A stretch of DNA of 64,000 bases from Brevundimonas sp. NIBR10 (GTDB lineage Bacteria > Pseudomonadota > Alphaproteobacteria > Caulobacterales > Caulobacteraceae): assembly GCF_027912515.1 (NCBI RefSeq), contig NZ_CP115464.1, positions 1,116,001-1,180,000 of the forward strand, read 5' to 3'. The notes below the pieces were generated by a model. The model had not been told where the DNA came from and made no database searches. It was given only the letters and a program-made list of their open reading frames with translations. Each line of letters opens with the position of its first letter. The first letter of the stretch is position 1. The position numbers and the translations under genes are program-made. Shown piece by piece: positions 36,989 through 44,939 of this stretch.

Positions 36989-38769
36989 GGGCGCCTTCCA
37001 GCGAACCGGCCAGGCGCGAGACGTTCGGCCATATCGTCCGCCATGGGGGATGCCACCCCCGTGACCACGGCCGCGATGTGCTCGCCCAGCAGCGGTGCGA
37101 CGCAGAATCCGCGTGAGCCGAGGCCGCCGAGCACGTACAGGCCCGGCTGATCGGACAGGGCACCACAGACCGGCAGGCGATCGCGGGTCGTGGCGCGGAC
37201 GGCGGCGCGCGCCTGAATCGGCCCGGCCGTCCCAACCACCTGCGCCAGACGGGGCAGGCGGGCGGCCAGGGTCTGGAGATTGCGCTCGGTATCGGCGGGG
37301 CGAACATCCGTCCCGACGTCGTCGCGATCGTGGGTGGCACCGAACAACAGGCCGTCCGTGGTCGGCACGGCGTAACCGCCCCAGGCGACGGCGGGCGTCG
37401 TGCCCCCTTCGACCCAGCTCGCCTGACCGCGCACGGGGCGCAGATCGAGATCGGGCGCGAGGGCGGCTGCGCCCCATCCCGCCGTGATGACGACGCTGTC
37501 GACCTCGGCGATGACGACGCCGTCGGGGTCGGTCAGGGACCGGCCGCCGCTCTCGCCGGGCGTGATTGCGGCGACGGTGCCGGTCATGCGGCGAGCGCCC
37601 TCGATCCAGGCGGACAGGATGGGGGCGGGGGCCACCGCGAGGGCCCCGGCCATCAGCAGGCCGCCCGTGTTTGTCTCTTCGCCCAGACGGGCCGTGGCCC
37701 CGGCGACGTCGATGACGGTCATGGCCCCGGGTGACCACCAGGACTGGGCGGCGATCCTGTCGAAACGGGCGGCGTCGCGGTCGGTCTGATGGAGCTGGAC
37801 CACCCCCTCGCCGACAATGGCGTCCGGGACGGTGGCATACAGTTCGCGGGCGCGGTCCAGCGCCTGGGCGTGGAAGGACGCGATACCGACGTCGCCGGCA
37901 TCGAGACGGGGTGTGACGAGGGCGGCGGGGAAGCCCGAACCTCCCGCGCCCGGCCGGTCGGCCTCGACCACGGTGACGATGCAGCCGGCCGCGATCAGGG
38001 CGCGGGCGACCGAGGCCCCGGCGATGCCTGCGCCGATGACGGCGACGGTGGGACGCAAGGTCGCCTCCAGCCGCTCGCGCTTGCGGCCGTGGCCGGGGCG
38101 TTTGTCGACCTGGAAGCCGCGCTGCGTCAGGCCACGCCGGACGAACCCGGCGACGGTGAAGGTGGCCAGGCGGGCACCGGGCGCGGACCGGGCGGCGATC
38201 AGGTCGAGCACGGGCTCGGACCACATCCCGGGGTTCAGGGCGGGGGAGAATCCGTCGAGGAACCAGGCGTCGGCGCGGCCGGTCCAGGCGGACAGGACAT
38301 CGACGACCTCGCCGACCGCGACGTCGATCACGGCGTTGAACCCGGGCAGGTCGATCCGGTGGACACCGGGATCGCCGGCGGGCCAGCGATCCAGCAGGAC
38401 GCCCGAAATCTCGGCCAGTTCGGGCCAGGCGGCGAGGGCGCGGGCCGCCTCGTCGCGGCTCAGGGGAAAGCCCTCGACGGTGAAGACGTGCAGGCGGGCG
38501 TTCGCCGGCCCCTCGCGCCGCCACAGGTCGAGCAGGGACAGTATGTTTAGCCCCGTGCCGAATCCCAGCTCGGCGACGGTGAAGGTCGCGCGCCCCGCCC
38601 AGGCCTGGGGCAGGCCACAGCCTTGGAGGAAAACCGCCCGGCTCTCGGCCAGGCCGTCGTCGGCCGAGAAATAGACGTCGCCGAACCGGCCTGAACGCGG
38701 TGCCCCGTCCTCGGCCCAGGTCAGGCGGGGGGAGGCGTCGTCGTCGGCGGTGTCGGGAGGAGGGGGCAC
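36985..38769 (-). CDS. mnmC: Bifunctional tRNA 5-methylaminomethyl-2-thiouridine biosynthesis protein MnmC
   Basis: Completes the mnm5s2U modification at tRNA wobble position 34. The 594-residue fusion has an N-terminal SAM methyltransferase domain (FTVAELGFGTGLNILSLLDL, then AWFLDGFSPALNPGMWSE, roughly residues 1-235) and a C-terminal FAD oxidase domain (VAVIGAGIAGASVARALIAAG from about 243, ending with YVLGGLGSRGFCVAPLLGEHIA). Both halves look intact. The start is a GTG at 38769. It runs against accD, their stop codons overlapping by four bases. The 5' neighbour is a lipoprotein gene whose terminator lies just before it. Confidence 0.92.
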   Translation of the reverse strand: MPPPPDTADDDASPRLTWAEDGAPRSGRFGDVYFSADDGLAESRAVFLQGCGLPQAWAGRATFTVAELGFGTGLNILSLLDLWRREGPANARLHVFTVEGFPLSRDEAARALAAWPELAEISGVLLDRWPAGDPGVHRIDLPGFNAVIDVAVGEVVDVLSAWTGRADAWFLDGFSPALNPGMWSEPVLDLIAARSAPGARLATFTVAGFVRRGLTQRGFQVDKRPGHGRKRERLEATLRPTVAVIGAGIAGASVARALIAAGCIVTVVEADRPGAGGSGFPAALVTPRLDAGDVGIASFHAQALDRARELYATVPDAIVGEGVVQLHQTDRDAARFDRIAAQSWWSPGAMTVIDVAGATARLGEETNTGGLLMAGALAVAPAPILSAWIEGARRMTGTVAAITPGESGGRSLTDPDGVVIAEVDSVVITAGWGAAALAPDLDLRPVRGQASWVEGGTTPAVAWGGYAVPTTDGLLFGATHDRDDVGTDVRPADTERNLQTLAARLPRLAQVVGTAGPIQARAAVRATTRDRLPVCGALSDQPGLYVLGGLGSRGFCVAPLLGEHIAAVVTGVASPMADDMAERLAPGRFAGRRP

Positions 38770-38793
38770 GGCGCTCGCTTAGCATTTTCACAC

Positions 38794-38822
38794 GAAAAAG
38801 GGGCCGCACGACGTGCGACCCC
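38794..38822 (-). terminator. Intrinsic terminator after the first small lipoprotein gene
   Basis: On the minus strand GGGGTCGCAC, loop GTC, GTGCGGCCCC then TTTTTCGTG. The 10-pair stem has one G-U pair. It lies 43 bases after the stop at 38866 and before mnmC. Confidence 0.88.
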
Positions 38823-38865
38823 CGATCCGTCAGAGCACCCGAAAGGATGCGCCGGACGATGCCTT

Positions 38866-39168
38866 CTAGTGCTTCTCGGCGGCCGGGGCTGCGGCGGTCG
38901 GGGCCATGGCCCCCGTGGCCGGCGCCATGGCCGAGTCGGCGGCGGCGGGTGCAGCGGCGGCAGCGGCCGATGCAGCCTCACCGGCGGCGGCGGCGGCGTC
39001 GGTGGCAGCGGCGTCGGCGGTAGCCGCGGCGTCAGCGGCGGTGTCGGCGGCGGCAGCCGAATCGGCGGCGGCGTCGGCGGCCTTTTCCTCGGCCTTGGGC
39101 GTGCAGGCCGCCAGGGCGACTGCGGCGAGACCGGCGGCCGAAACGGCCAGCAGTTGGCGAATGGTCAT
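38866..39168 (-). CDS. Small alanine-rich lipoprotein
   Basis: A 100-residue protein with a lipoprotein signal peptide (MTIRQLLAVSAAGLAAVALA with lipobox LAAC) and a mature part that is over 50% alanine with regularly placed Asp, Glu and Ser (KAADAAADSAAAADTAADAA). It should form one long charged helix anchored by lipid. It resembles other low-complexity envelope lipoproteins of Caulobacterales. The ATG at 39168 follows AGGAA. It is one of four such genes in a row here. The function is unknown. Confidence 0.65.
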   Translation of the reverse strand: MTIRQLLAVSAAGLAAVALAACTPKAEEKAADAAADSAAAADTAADAAATADAAATDAAAAAGEAASAAAAAAPAAADSAMAPATGAMAPTAAAPAAEKH

Positions 39169-39301
39169 CGTGGAATTCCTTCCTATGTCACGGGATCTTG
39201 AAGCCCCGCGAGGGGAGGATAGGGACGGGTCGCGACAAATCGCAAGTGAATTTCTCACGCGCCCGTGATCGCCTGTGATCATCCGTGATCGGCACGTCAG
39301 G

Positions 39302-39499
39302 TCAGTGCGGCTTCTTGTCGGGCGGCAGAACGGCGGCGTTGTCGTCGGAATCCGCGCCGATGGCCTCTGCCGCCTGGGTGCCGGGGGCGGGTGCAGCCGG
39401 GTCCGGGGCCGTCGCGGCCGGCGCAGGCGGTTCCGGCTTGCGGTCGCAGCCGGCCGCCGCAAGGGCGAGCCCGGCCAGCAGGATCAGGGACACACGCAT
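39302..39499 (-). CDS. Very small proline/alanine-rich lipoprotein
   Basis: A 65-residue protein: signal peptide MRVSLILLAGLALAA, lipobox AAGC, then a Pro/Ala-rich mature part of about 48 residues (PEPPAPAATAPDPAAPAPG) with an acidic patch and a PPDKKPH end. A good GGAGG lies six bases before the ATG at 39499; the GTG three bases upstream would be too close to it. It follows the next upstream lipoprotein gene by 13 bases, so they form an operon. Function unknown. Confidence 0.6.
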   Translation of the reverse strand: MRVSLILLAGLALAAAGCDRKPEPPAPAATAPDPAAPAPGTQAAEAIGADSDDNAAVLPPDKKPH

Positions 39500-39512
39500 C
39501 ACGGGCCTCCGG

Positions 39513-39923
39513 TCAGAAATTCAGGACGGGTTTTTCCGGCTCGCTCTTTTCAGGCGGCGGAGGCGAGGCGTCCCTCGGAGCAGGCACGGGCGCGACACGG
39601 GGGCGAGGCGCAGGCTCTGCGTTCATGGCGGCTGTGGTCGACGCCGTTTCGGGTTCGGTTGCCGTGGTCGGAGCGGCGGCTTCCGCCGTCGCGGCCTCGG
39701 GCTTGTCGTCGCTCTTCGCCTCGGCCCTGGGCTGCTCGACCATAGGCGACGGGGTCAGGGGATTGTCGTCGAGCGGCAGGGGCACAGCGTCGATCGGCTC
39801 GAGCGAGGATTCCGCAGTCTGGCCAGGTGCACCCGGCACCGAGGCCTGCTGACCGCAACCGACCAGAACCAGGGCTGCAAAAGCCAGAACGCTCGTTGCC
39901 GTCGCCGTTGTGCGGTTCATCAT
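39513..39923 (-). CDS. Proline/alanine/glutamate-rich lipoprotein
   Basis: A 136-residue protein with signal peptide MNRTTATATSVLAFAALVLV, lipobox VGCG and a disordered mature part rich in Pro, Ala, Thr and Glu (KSDDKPEAATAEAAAPTTAT), ending PEKPVLNF. No domain is visible. It is transcribed together with the 65-residue lipoprotein gene downstream. A terminal aromatic residue after a disordered region is seen in some outer-membrane targeting signals, but this is only a remark. Function unknown. Confidence 0.6.
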   Translation of the reverse strand: MMNRTTATATSVLAFAALVLVGCGQQASVPGAPGQTAESSLEPIDAVPLPLDDNPLTPSPMVEQPRAEAKSDDKPEAATAEAAAPTTATEPETASTTAAMNAEPAPRPRVAPVPAPRDASPPPPEKSEPEKPVLNF

Positions 39924-40016
39924 GGTTGCGCCCCCGTCCCGGCGCGGACAATCCTCCGGCCGGGCGCGCGAGGCAAGAGCGGAGCGGCGCGAAATCGGAC
40001 GCGCCGCTCCTTGTCG

Positions 40017-40412
40017 TCAGTTGGCCGGGGGGGGTGCCGTCGGGCCGCTTGAGGCGCCGCCGGGCGACAGGGTCGGCTTGGTGGCCGCGATCGTCTCCTG
40101 GGCGTTCGGCACCGTCGAGGCCATGGGCTGGCCCGACATCGCGCCCGACCCGGCGGGACGCATCGTCTCCTGGCCCGAGCCGGCGTTCCCGGTCGAAGGC
40201 GCGCGGGCGGACATCGGGCCTGCTGGATCTGCGCCAGACGCGGCGGAACCCGACGCCATCGCGCCGTCGGCGGGAGCCATCGCACTGTCGGAGGGGGTGG
40301 CCTCGGCGGGCACGACGGAGGTGGAGGTGTCGGCGGTTTCCTCGGCGGGCTTGTTGCAGGCGGCCAGGGTCAGGGCGGCGGCAGCGGCGGCGATCAGCAT
40401 GGCGGTCTTCAT
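40017..40412 (-). CDS. Alanine/serine-rich lipoprotein
   Basis: A 131-residue protein with signal peptide MKTAMLIAAAAAALTLA, lipobox LAAC and a mature part with no predicted fold (SDSAMAPADGAMASGSAASG, SGAMSGQPMASTVPNAQE), ending in a proline run. It is the most upstream of the four small lipoprotein genes and shares the M-A-P/A-M-A motif with the one at 38866, so the set probably arose by duplication and drift. Upstream, on the same strand, is motA, 123 bases away. Confidence 0.6.
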   Translation of the reverse strand: MKTAMLIAAAAAALTLAACNKPAEETADTSTSVVPAEATPSDSAMAPADGAMASGSAASGADPAGPMSARAPSTGNAGSGQETMRPAGSGAMSGQPMASTVPNAQETIAATKPTLSPGGASSGPTAPPPAN

Positions 40413-40535
40413 GGCACGGTCTCCTTCGCGACCTCGCGGTCGCTGGTGGAGACGAAACGGCCGTCGGCGAGCTCTGTTCCCGCAACGCTTCAGCGCGGGG
40501 TGGTTCAGGCGTCGGTTGGAGCCGCCGGCATTCTG

Positions 40536-41405
40536 CTACGCGTCGGTCGGAGCCGCCGCGAGGGCCTCTTCCATCTCACTGAACGAGGGCTGGGCCGAGG
40601 ACGGGATGTCGCCCCGTCCGATCTCGACCGAGATCTGGGCGGCGTTGCCGTGCAGGTGGGCGACCAGGACCGACTGGATGATCTTGTAGAAGGCGGCTTC
40701 CTCATCGACGATGGCCTGCAGGCGCGCAGCCAGGGGGCCGACGATGCCATAGGCCATGAACACCCCCATGAAGGTGCCGACCAGGGCGCCGCCGATCATG
40801 CCGCCCAGGACTTCCGGCGGCTCGGTGATCGAGCCCATGGTCTTGATGACGCCCAGCACGGCCGCGACGATGCCCAGGGCCGGCAAGGCGTCGGCCAGGT
40901 TCTGGATGGCGTGGGGGGCGGCGGCGGCCTCGTGGTGGTGTTTCTCGAGCTGCTTTTCCATCGCGTCCTCGATCTGGTGAGGATCCTCGAGGTTCATCGT
41001 CATCATCCGCAGGGTGTCGCAGATGAAGTCGATGGCGAAATGGTCCTTCATGACCTTGGGGTATTTCTGGAAGATCGCGCTCTCGCCCGGCTTTTCGATG
41101 TGGCTTTCCAAGGCGATGACGCCCTTGGACTTCATCGTCTTGGTCAGTTGGAACAGCAGCGACAGCAGGTCCTTGTAGTCTTGCTTCTTCCATTTCGGGC
41201 CCGCGAAGGCCTTGCCGAAGCCGGCCAGCGAGGACTTGAGCACCGGCACGCCGTTGGAGATCAGGAAGGCCGCAAAGCCCGCGCCGCCGATGGCCATCAG
41301 TTCGTGCGGGGCCGCGTGGGTGATCACGTCGAACTTGCCGCCCGAGATCGCATAGCTGCCGAACACGAGGCCGAACAGCAGGACGAGGCCGATGATCTGA
41401 AACAT
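40536..41405 (-). CDS. motA: Flagellar motor stator protein MotA
   Basis: Proton-channel subunit of the flagellar stator. The 289-residue protein has the MotA layout: two N-terminal helices (FQIIGLVLLFGLVFGSYAI and ELMAIGGAGFAAFLI), a cytoplasmic domain of about 100 residues with FQKYPKVMKDHFAIDFICDT, and two C-terminal helices (LADALPALGIVAAVLGVIKT and GGMIGGALVGTFMGVFMAYG) forming the channel. The TM3 proline in LPALGIVAAVLG is conserved. No motB is adjacent, as in Caulobacter, where motB lies elsewhere. The ATG at 41405 begins MFQIIGL. Its 3' end shows a small tandem duplication. Confidence 0.95.
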   Translation of the reverse strand: MFQIIGLVLLFGLVFGSYAISGGKFDVITHAAPHELMAIGGAGFAAFLISNGVPVLKSSLAGFGKAFAGPKWKKQDYKDLLSLLFQLTKTMKSKGVIALESHIEKPGESAIFQKYPKVMKDHFAIDFICDTLRMMTMNLEDPHQIEDAMEKQLEKHHHEAAAAPHAIQNLADALPALGIVAAVLGVIKTMGSITEPPEVLGGMIGGALVGTFMGVFMAYGIVGPLAARLQAIVDEEAAFYKIIQSVLVAHLHGNAAQISVEIGRGDIPSSAQPSFSEMEEALAAAPTDA

Positions 41406-41491
41406 ATTGGGTCCGGGGCGCGCGGGAAGTGCGCCGACCATGACCGTTAATGCTTAAGGGGCTGTTAGCTGTACGGGACGGCTGCTCTGTT

Positions 41492-41647
41492 CTTCCCCCG
41501 CTTGCGGGGGAAGTGTCGCGTCGATCGCGAAGCGATCCAGCGACGATGGGGGCAGTGGCGCGCAGGGCGAAGAAGGAAGACTTCCCCCATCGGTCCTGGT
41601 CTCGCTTCGCTCGACGACGGACCGCTTTCCCCCGCAAGCGGGGGAAG
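41492..41647. repeat. Dispersed palindromic element upstream of motA
   Basis: A 156-base element whose two ends, CTTCCCCCGCTTGCGGGGGA and TTTCCCCCGCAAGCGGGGGA, are reverse complements and each self-complementary. The inner part has further inverted segments (CTTCCCCCATCGGTCC with CGATGGGGGCAG). It is analogous in build to the element at 12286 but with a different sequence. It lies between motA and the acyl-CoA synthetase gene, ending 10 bases from the latter's stop, and so may serve as its transcript end. Confidence 0.85.
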
Positions 41648-41657
41648 AATGCTGGCT

Positions 41658-43460
41658 CTACAGCCGGAACGCGCCCGAGATGATTTCCTCGTACCCGGCG
41701 GGCGTCAGCTTCTGATAGCCGGCCTTGCCGCCGCGAACATAGACCGACCCATCGACCTTGGCCGGATCGAAGCCGTCGGCGACCAGATCAACCTTGCGGT
41801 ATTTGAAGGTGCCGGTGGTCTCCAGCGTCTTGGCGATGCGCACGAACACAGGCCGGGCATAGGCGGGCAGGTGTTCGGCGGCATAGGCGTTGAAGCTGGT
41901 GGCGTTGAAGCGGCTGCCGTCCAGCACCAGGGTGACCATCCCCGCCTTGCCCTCCTGACCCGGGACGGGGACGCCGTAAGCGATGACCTCCTTGACGCCC
42001 GGTGCCTCGGTCAGGCGTTGCTCGACCTCGGAGGTCGAGACGTTCTCGCCCTTCCAGCGGAAGGTGTCGCCGATCCGGTCGATGAAGTAGAAATACCCCT
42101 CCGAATCCTGGCGCATCAGGTCGCCGGTGCGGAACCAGCGGTCGCCGCGCGCGAAGACGTCGGTCAGGATCTTCTTTTCCGACGCCGCCTTGTCGGCATA
42201 GCCGGAGAAGTCGTGACGGATGTCGTTGGCGATGGCGCCGATGGCCTCGCCGATCTCGCCGACGCGGGCCTCCTGGACCAGGCCGTTGTTGCCGCGCACG
42301 ACCTCGTCGGTGTCGACGTCGAAGCGGGCCAGACGGATGTTGATCTGCTTCTTGAGGAATTTGGGCACCCGCCCGATGGCCCCCGCCTTGCCGTCGAAAT
42401 TGAACAGCGAGACATTGCCCTCGGTCGAGCCGTAGAATTCCAGGATGCGGGGAATGGCGAACCGCGACTGGAAGTCGGTCCAGACGTCGGGGCGCAGGCC
42501 GTTGCCGTAGGCGAGGGTCAGTTTGTGCGCGCGCTCGTCGTCGTGGGGCGGGCAGTTGACCAGGTAGCGGCACAGTTCGCCGATATAGACGAACATCGTC
42601 GCCTGGGAGGTCTTCACGTCGCTCCAGAAATGGGTCGCGGAAAACCGCTTGCGCAGGATCAGCCGGCCGCCGTTCAGCAGGGCGGGGCCTACCCCGACCA
42701 GACCGCCGGTCGAGTGATACAGCGGCAGGACGTTGTAGATCCGGTCCTCCGGCCCCGACTTCGTGCAGCCGGCGAAGGCGCGCATATAGGTGCGGGCGCG
42801 CGAATGCGGGATGCGCGCGGCCTTGGGCAGGCCGGTGGTTCCCGACGTGTAGATATACAGGGCCGTGTCGCGGTTGGTCAGGCCGGCGCGCACGGTCTTG
42901 GGCGGGCGCACCGACGAGCCGCTGCGTACCGCATTATCGAGATTGCGCCGCTCCGACGCCTCGTCCTCGGTCTTCAGGCCGACGACCCAGAGCAGCACGG
43001 TGCGGTTCACATGGGCGCGGGCGGTCTCGACCTGTTTCCAGGTGTCCTCGTCGGCGACCACCTGGGCGACATTGACGATGTTCAGGCAGTGGGCCAGCGC
43101 CTGACCCGACAGATTGGTGTTGATCAGGGCCGTGGCGATTCCGACCTTGGAGAAGCCGATCCAGGCGGCGAGATATTCGGCGCGGTTGGTCATGACCAGA
43201 CCGATCACGTCCGAGCGGCGCAGGTTCCGGCCCCGCGCCCAGGTCGCATAGCGGTTGGCCAGGGCGTCCAGCTCGCGATAGGTCAGGGAGCGATGCTCGT
43301 CCTCGACCGCGACATTGTCGCCGAATTTGTCGACCGCCTCCTCGAAGTCGTCACAGACCAGGACGTCGCTGTCGAGCTGGATCGGCTTGATGCGGTTGAG
43401 CAGCGCACGCAGGCCGAGGGCGAACTTGAGGTCGCGCCGAATGTTCGCTGCGAGACCCAT
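41658..43460 (-). CDS. Long-chain acyl-CoA synthetase (FadD6/FATP-like)
   Basis: Activates fatty acids to acyl-CoA with ATP. The 600-residue ANL-superfamily protein has the P-loop-like motif YIYTSGTTGLPKAARIPHSR, the segment EFYGSTEGNVSLFNFDG matching the A5 motif of the FATP/very-long-chain group, the hinge motif WFRTGDLMRQDSEGYFYFIDRIGDTFRWKGEN (A7-A8) and the catalytic lysine in TGTFKYRKVDL. The substrate is likely a long-chain fatty acid. The ATG at 43460 is chosen because AGGAG lies 11 bases upstream; a GTG at 43472 overlaps that site. Confidence 0.88.
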   Translation of the reverse strand: MGLAANIRRDLKFALGLRALLNRIKPIQLDSDVLVCDDFEEAVDKFGDNVAVEDEHRSLTYRELDALANRYATWARGRNLRRSDVIGLVMTNRAEYLAAWIGFSKVGIATALINTNLSGQALAHCLNIVNVAQVVADEDTWKQVETARAHVNRTVLLWVVGLKTEDEASERRNLDNAVRSGSSVRPPKTVRAGLTNRDTALYIYTSGTTGLPKAARIPHSRARTYMRAFAGCTKSGPEDRIYNVLPLYHSTGGLVGVGPALLNGGRLILRKRFSATHFWSDVKTSQATMFVYIGELCRYLVNCPPHDDERAHKLTLAYGNGLRPDVWTDFQSRFAIPRILEFYGSTEGNVSLFNFDGKAGAIGRVPKFLKKQINIRLARFDVDTDEVVRGNNGLVQEARVGEIGEAIGAIANDIRHDFSGYADKAASEKKILTDVFARGDRWFRTGDLMRQDSEGYFYFIDRIGDTFRWKGENVSTSEVEQRLTEAPGVKEVIAYGVPVPGQEGKAGMVTLVLDGSRFNATSFNAYAAEHLPAYARPVFVRIAKTLETTGTFKYRKVDLVADGFDPAKVDGSVYVRGGKAGYQKLTPAGYEEIISGAFRL

Positions 43461-43695
43461 GGTTGTCGTCACTCCTGATACGTCGCCTTGAGGCTGTGAT
43501 GGGACATCCGCCGGGTCCGGGTCAACTCGCGTAGTAGGGACTTGCCGTCACAGGACGGTTTTCAGCCCCGCCGTGGCGCCGTTGCGCCGGTGACGCCGCG
43601 TCAGGAAGCGTGGCCTTGAAGGAGACGGTGCGGCGCGCATAGGATCGCCGCCAACCGTCGTTCGGGCTGGCCGACGCGGATGGGGACCCGAAACG

Positions 43696-44172
43696 ATGCG
43701 AAACCTGATCCTGAGCGCCCTTGTCGCGGGCATGACCGTATTGGGAGCCGGTGGCGTCTCGGCCCAGGACTATGACAGCGACACCAACTACGGCGAGCTC
43801 AATCTGTCGGCCGGCTTCACCCCCGACCCCGCCCTGCTCAGCCTGCTGGCGGGTGGCAGTGTCGACGCCGACGACCGGTTCGACGGCTGCACCGGCTATA
43901 TCACCGAAAGCCCCGACGTCCGTCTGTTCTGGAGCGGCAGCTCAAAGGGCGCGCCGAACATCAAGATCTCGGCCATCTCGAATGCGGACACGACCCTCAT
44001 CGTCAACGGCCCGGACGGGCGGTGGTATTGCGATGACGATTCGGGCGAGGATTCCAACCCGGTCGTGGAACTGTCGCCGATGAACGGCCGCTATGAAATC
44101 TGGGTCGGCACCTATTCCGAAGGCGAGACCAAGCGCGCCGTTCTGTCGATCTCGGAAGTGACCAGCTTCTAA
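43696..44172 (+). CDS. Exported beta-sandwich-like protein
   Basis: A 158-residue periplasmic or secreted protein. The signal peptide is MRNLILSALVAGMTVLGAGG, cleaved after VSA. The mature part repeats short strands with aromatic and acidic residues: GCTGYITESPDVRLFWSGSS, TTLIVNGPDGRWYCDDDSG and GRYEIWVGTYSEGE. The D-x-D-D-S-G-E-D patch could bind calcium, and the strands resemble a pre-peptidase C-terminal fold. Two cysteines (GCTGY, WYCDD) may pair. No enzyme motif is present. The ATG follows GGGGACC. Confidence 0.65.
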   Translation: MRNLILSALVAGMTVLGAGGVSAQDYDSDTNYGELNLSAGFTPDPALLSLLAGGSVDADDRFDGCTGYITESPDVRLFWSGSSKGAPNIKISAISNADTTLIVNGPDGRWYCDDDSGEDSNPVVELSPMNGRYEIWVGTYSEGETKRAVLSISEVTSF

Positions 44173-44203
44173 GGTGAGACGGCCGTCTTCTTGAGTATAG
44201 GCT

Positions 44204-44233
44204 GCCACAATCGCCAAGTGTCACGATTGTGGC
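44204..44233. promoter_or_regulatory. Perfect inverted repeat upstream of the 44324 gene
   Basis: GCCACAATCG at 44204-44213 and CGATTGTGGC at 44224-44233, with a 10-base spacer. It lies about 90 bases before the next gene and 32 bases after the previous stop, without a T-run. A dyad operator for a dimeric repressor is as likely as an mRNA hairpin. Confidence 0.5.
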
Positions 44234-44269
44234 GCGAATGGTGTTTCTTCGCGTCATGGTCGATTTGGC

Positions 44270-44294
44270 GGAACCTCGATCGATCGGGTTGGTT
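44270..44294 (+). promoter_or_regulatory. Weak candidate EcfG promoter for the 44324 gene
   Basis: GGAAC at 44270-44274, 17 bases, then GTT at 44292-44294 preceded by G rather than C. It is close to but not a full match to the EcfG consensus seen twice near 16.4-17.3 kb, and lies 30 bases before the ATG. Confidence 0.4.
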
Positions 44295-44323
44295 TTTGTG
44301 GTCCAAGTTTCTGGAGGATCACG

Positions 44324-44866
44324 ATGACCTACACCTATACTCAAGACACTCTGGCTCCTGTTGCCGCAGAACAGGACGCCGTCTTCACGCCGTCCTATGC
44401 GCGTCGCCCGACCAAGCAGAAGAAGCTGAAGACCTGGATGGTGCTGGCCCCCATCGGTGCCTTGGCCCTGATCGGTGGAGCCGCGACGATGCTGCTGAGC
44501 GGCGGTGACGAAGCCCAGCCCTTGGCTGAGCCCGCCCCGACCGCCGTGGCCTCGACGCCACTAGCTCCGGCGACCGTCAGCCCGCCGCTGAGCTCGACGC
44601 CCGTGGCCACGACGCCTGCTCCGGTTGCCGTCGCCCCGGCCCCGGCGGCGCGTGAAGCGGCGCCGGTCCGCCGCGCCGCGCCCGTGACCCGTTCCGCACC
44701 GGCGGCTGAGGCCACTCCCGCTCCGCGCGTTCAGGCCCCGGCCGAACCGACCGGCCCGCAGGCCTGGTCGCCCTCGGTCGCGGCCCCGACCTCCAGCCCC
44801 ACGGTCCCGACCCCCGCTCCCGTGACCCCGCCCGCCCCGGCGATCACGGTCCAGCCCCTGACCTAA
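44324..44866 (+). CDS. Proline/alanine-rich single-pass membrane protein
   Basis: A 180-residue protein with a cytoplasmic N-terminus of about 38 residues (ending TKQKKLKT), one transmembrane helix (WMVLAPIGALALIGGAATML) and a periplasmic Pro/Ala/Thr-rich tail of about 115 residues with a few arginines (REAAPVRRAAPVTRSAPA). The build is the same as in the protein at 50001-51032, including the ending Q-P-L-T against Q-P-L-D. A cell-wall or envelope spacer role is possible but unproven. GGAGG lies before the ATG. A strong terminator follows. Confidence 0.65.
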   Translation: MTYTYTQDTLAPVAAEQDAVFTPSYARRPTKQKKLKTWMVLAPIGALALIGGAATMLLSGGDEAQPLAEPAPTAVASTPLAPATVSPPLSSTPVATTPAPVAVAPAPAAREAAPVRRAAPVTRSAPAAEATPAPRVQAPAEPTGPQAWSPSVAAPTSSPTVPTPAPVTPPAPAITVQPLT

Positions 44867-44884
44867 GGGTTCTATAGAGACAAA

Positions 44885-44918
44885 AAAGGCCCCGGCGGAT
44901 CGCTCCGCCGGGGCCTTT
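44885..44918. terminator. Bidirectional intrinsic terminator
   Basis: AAAGGCCCCGGCGGA, loop TCGC, TCCGCCGGGGCCTTT: a perfect 15-pair stem between the convergent genes ending at 44866 and 44940. Confidence 0.92.
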
Positions 44919-44939
44919 CTGCGTCCCACTGACGCCGCG

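Noticed and set aside
36029..38809. Very long open frame of about 926 codons on the minus strand opposite accD and overlapping mnmC
   Set aside because: It is in a different frame from mnmC, has Arg/Pro/Gly-rich composition and no motif; such shadow frames are normal at this GC content.
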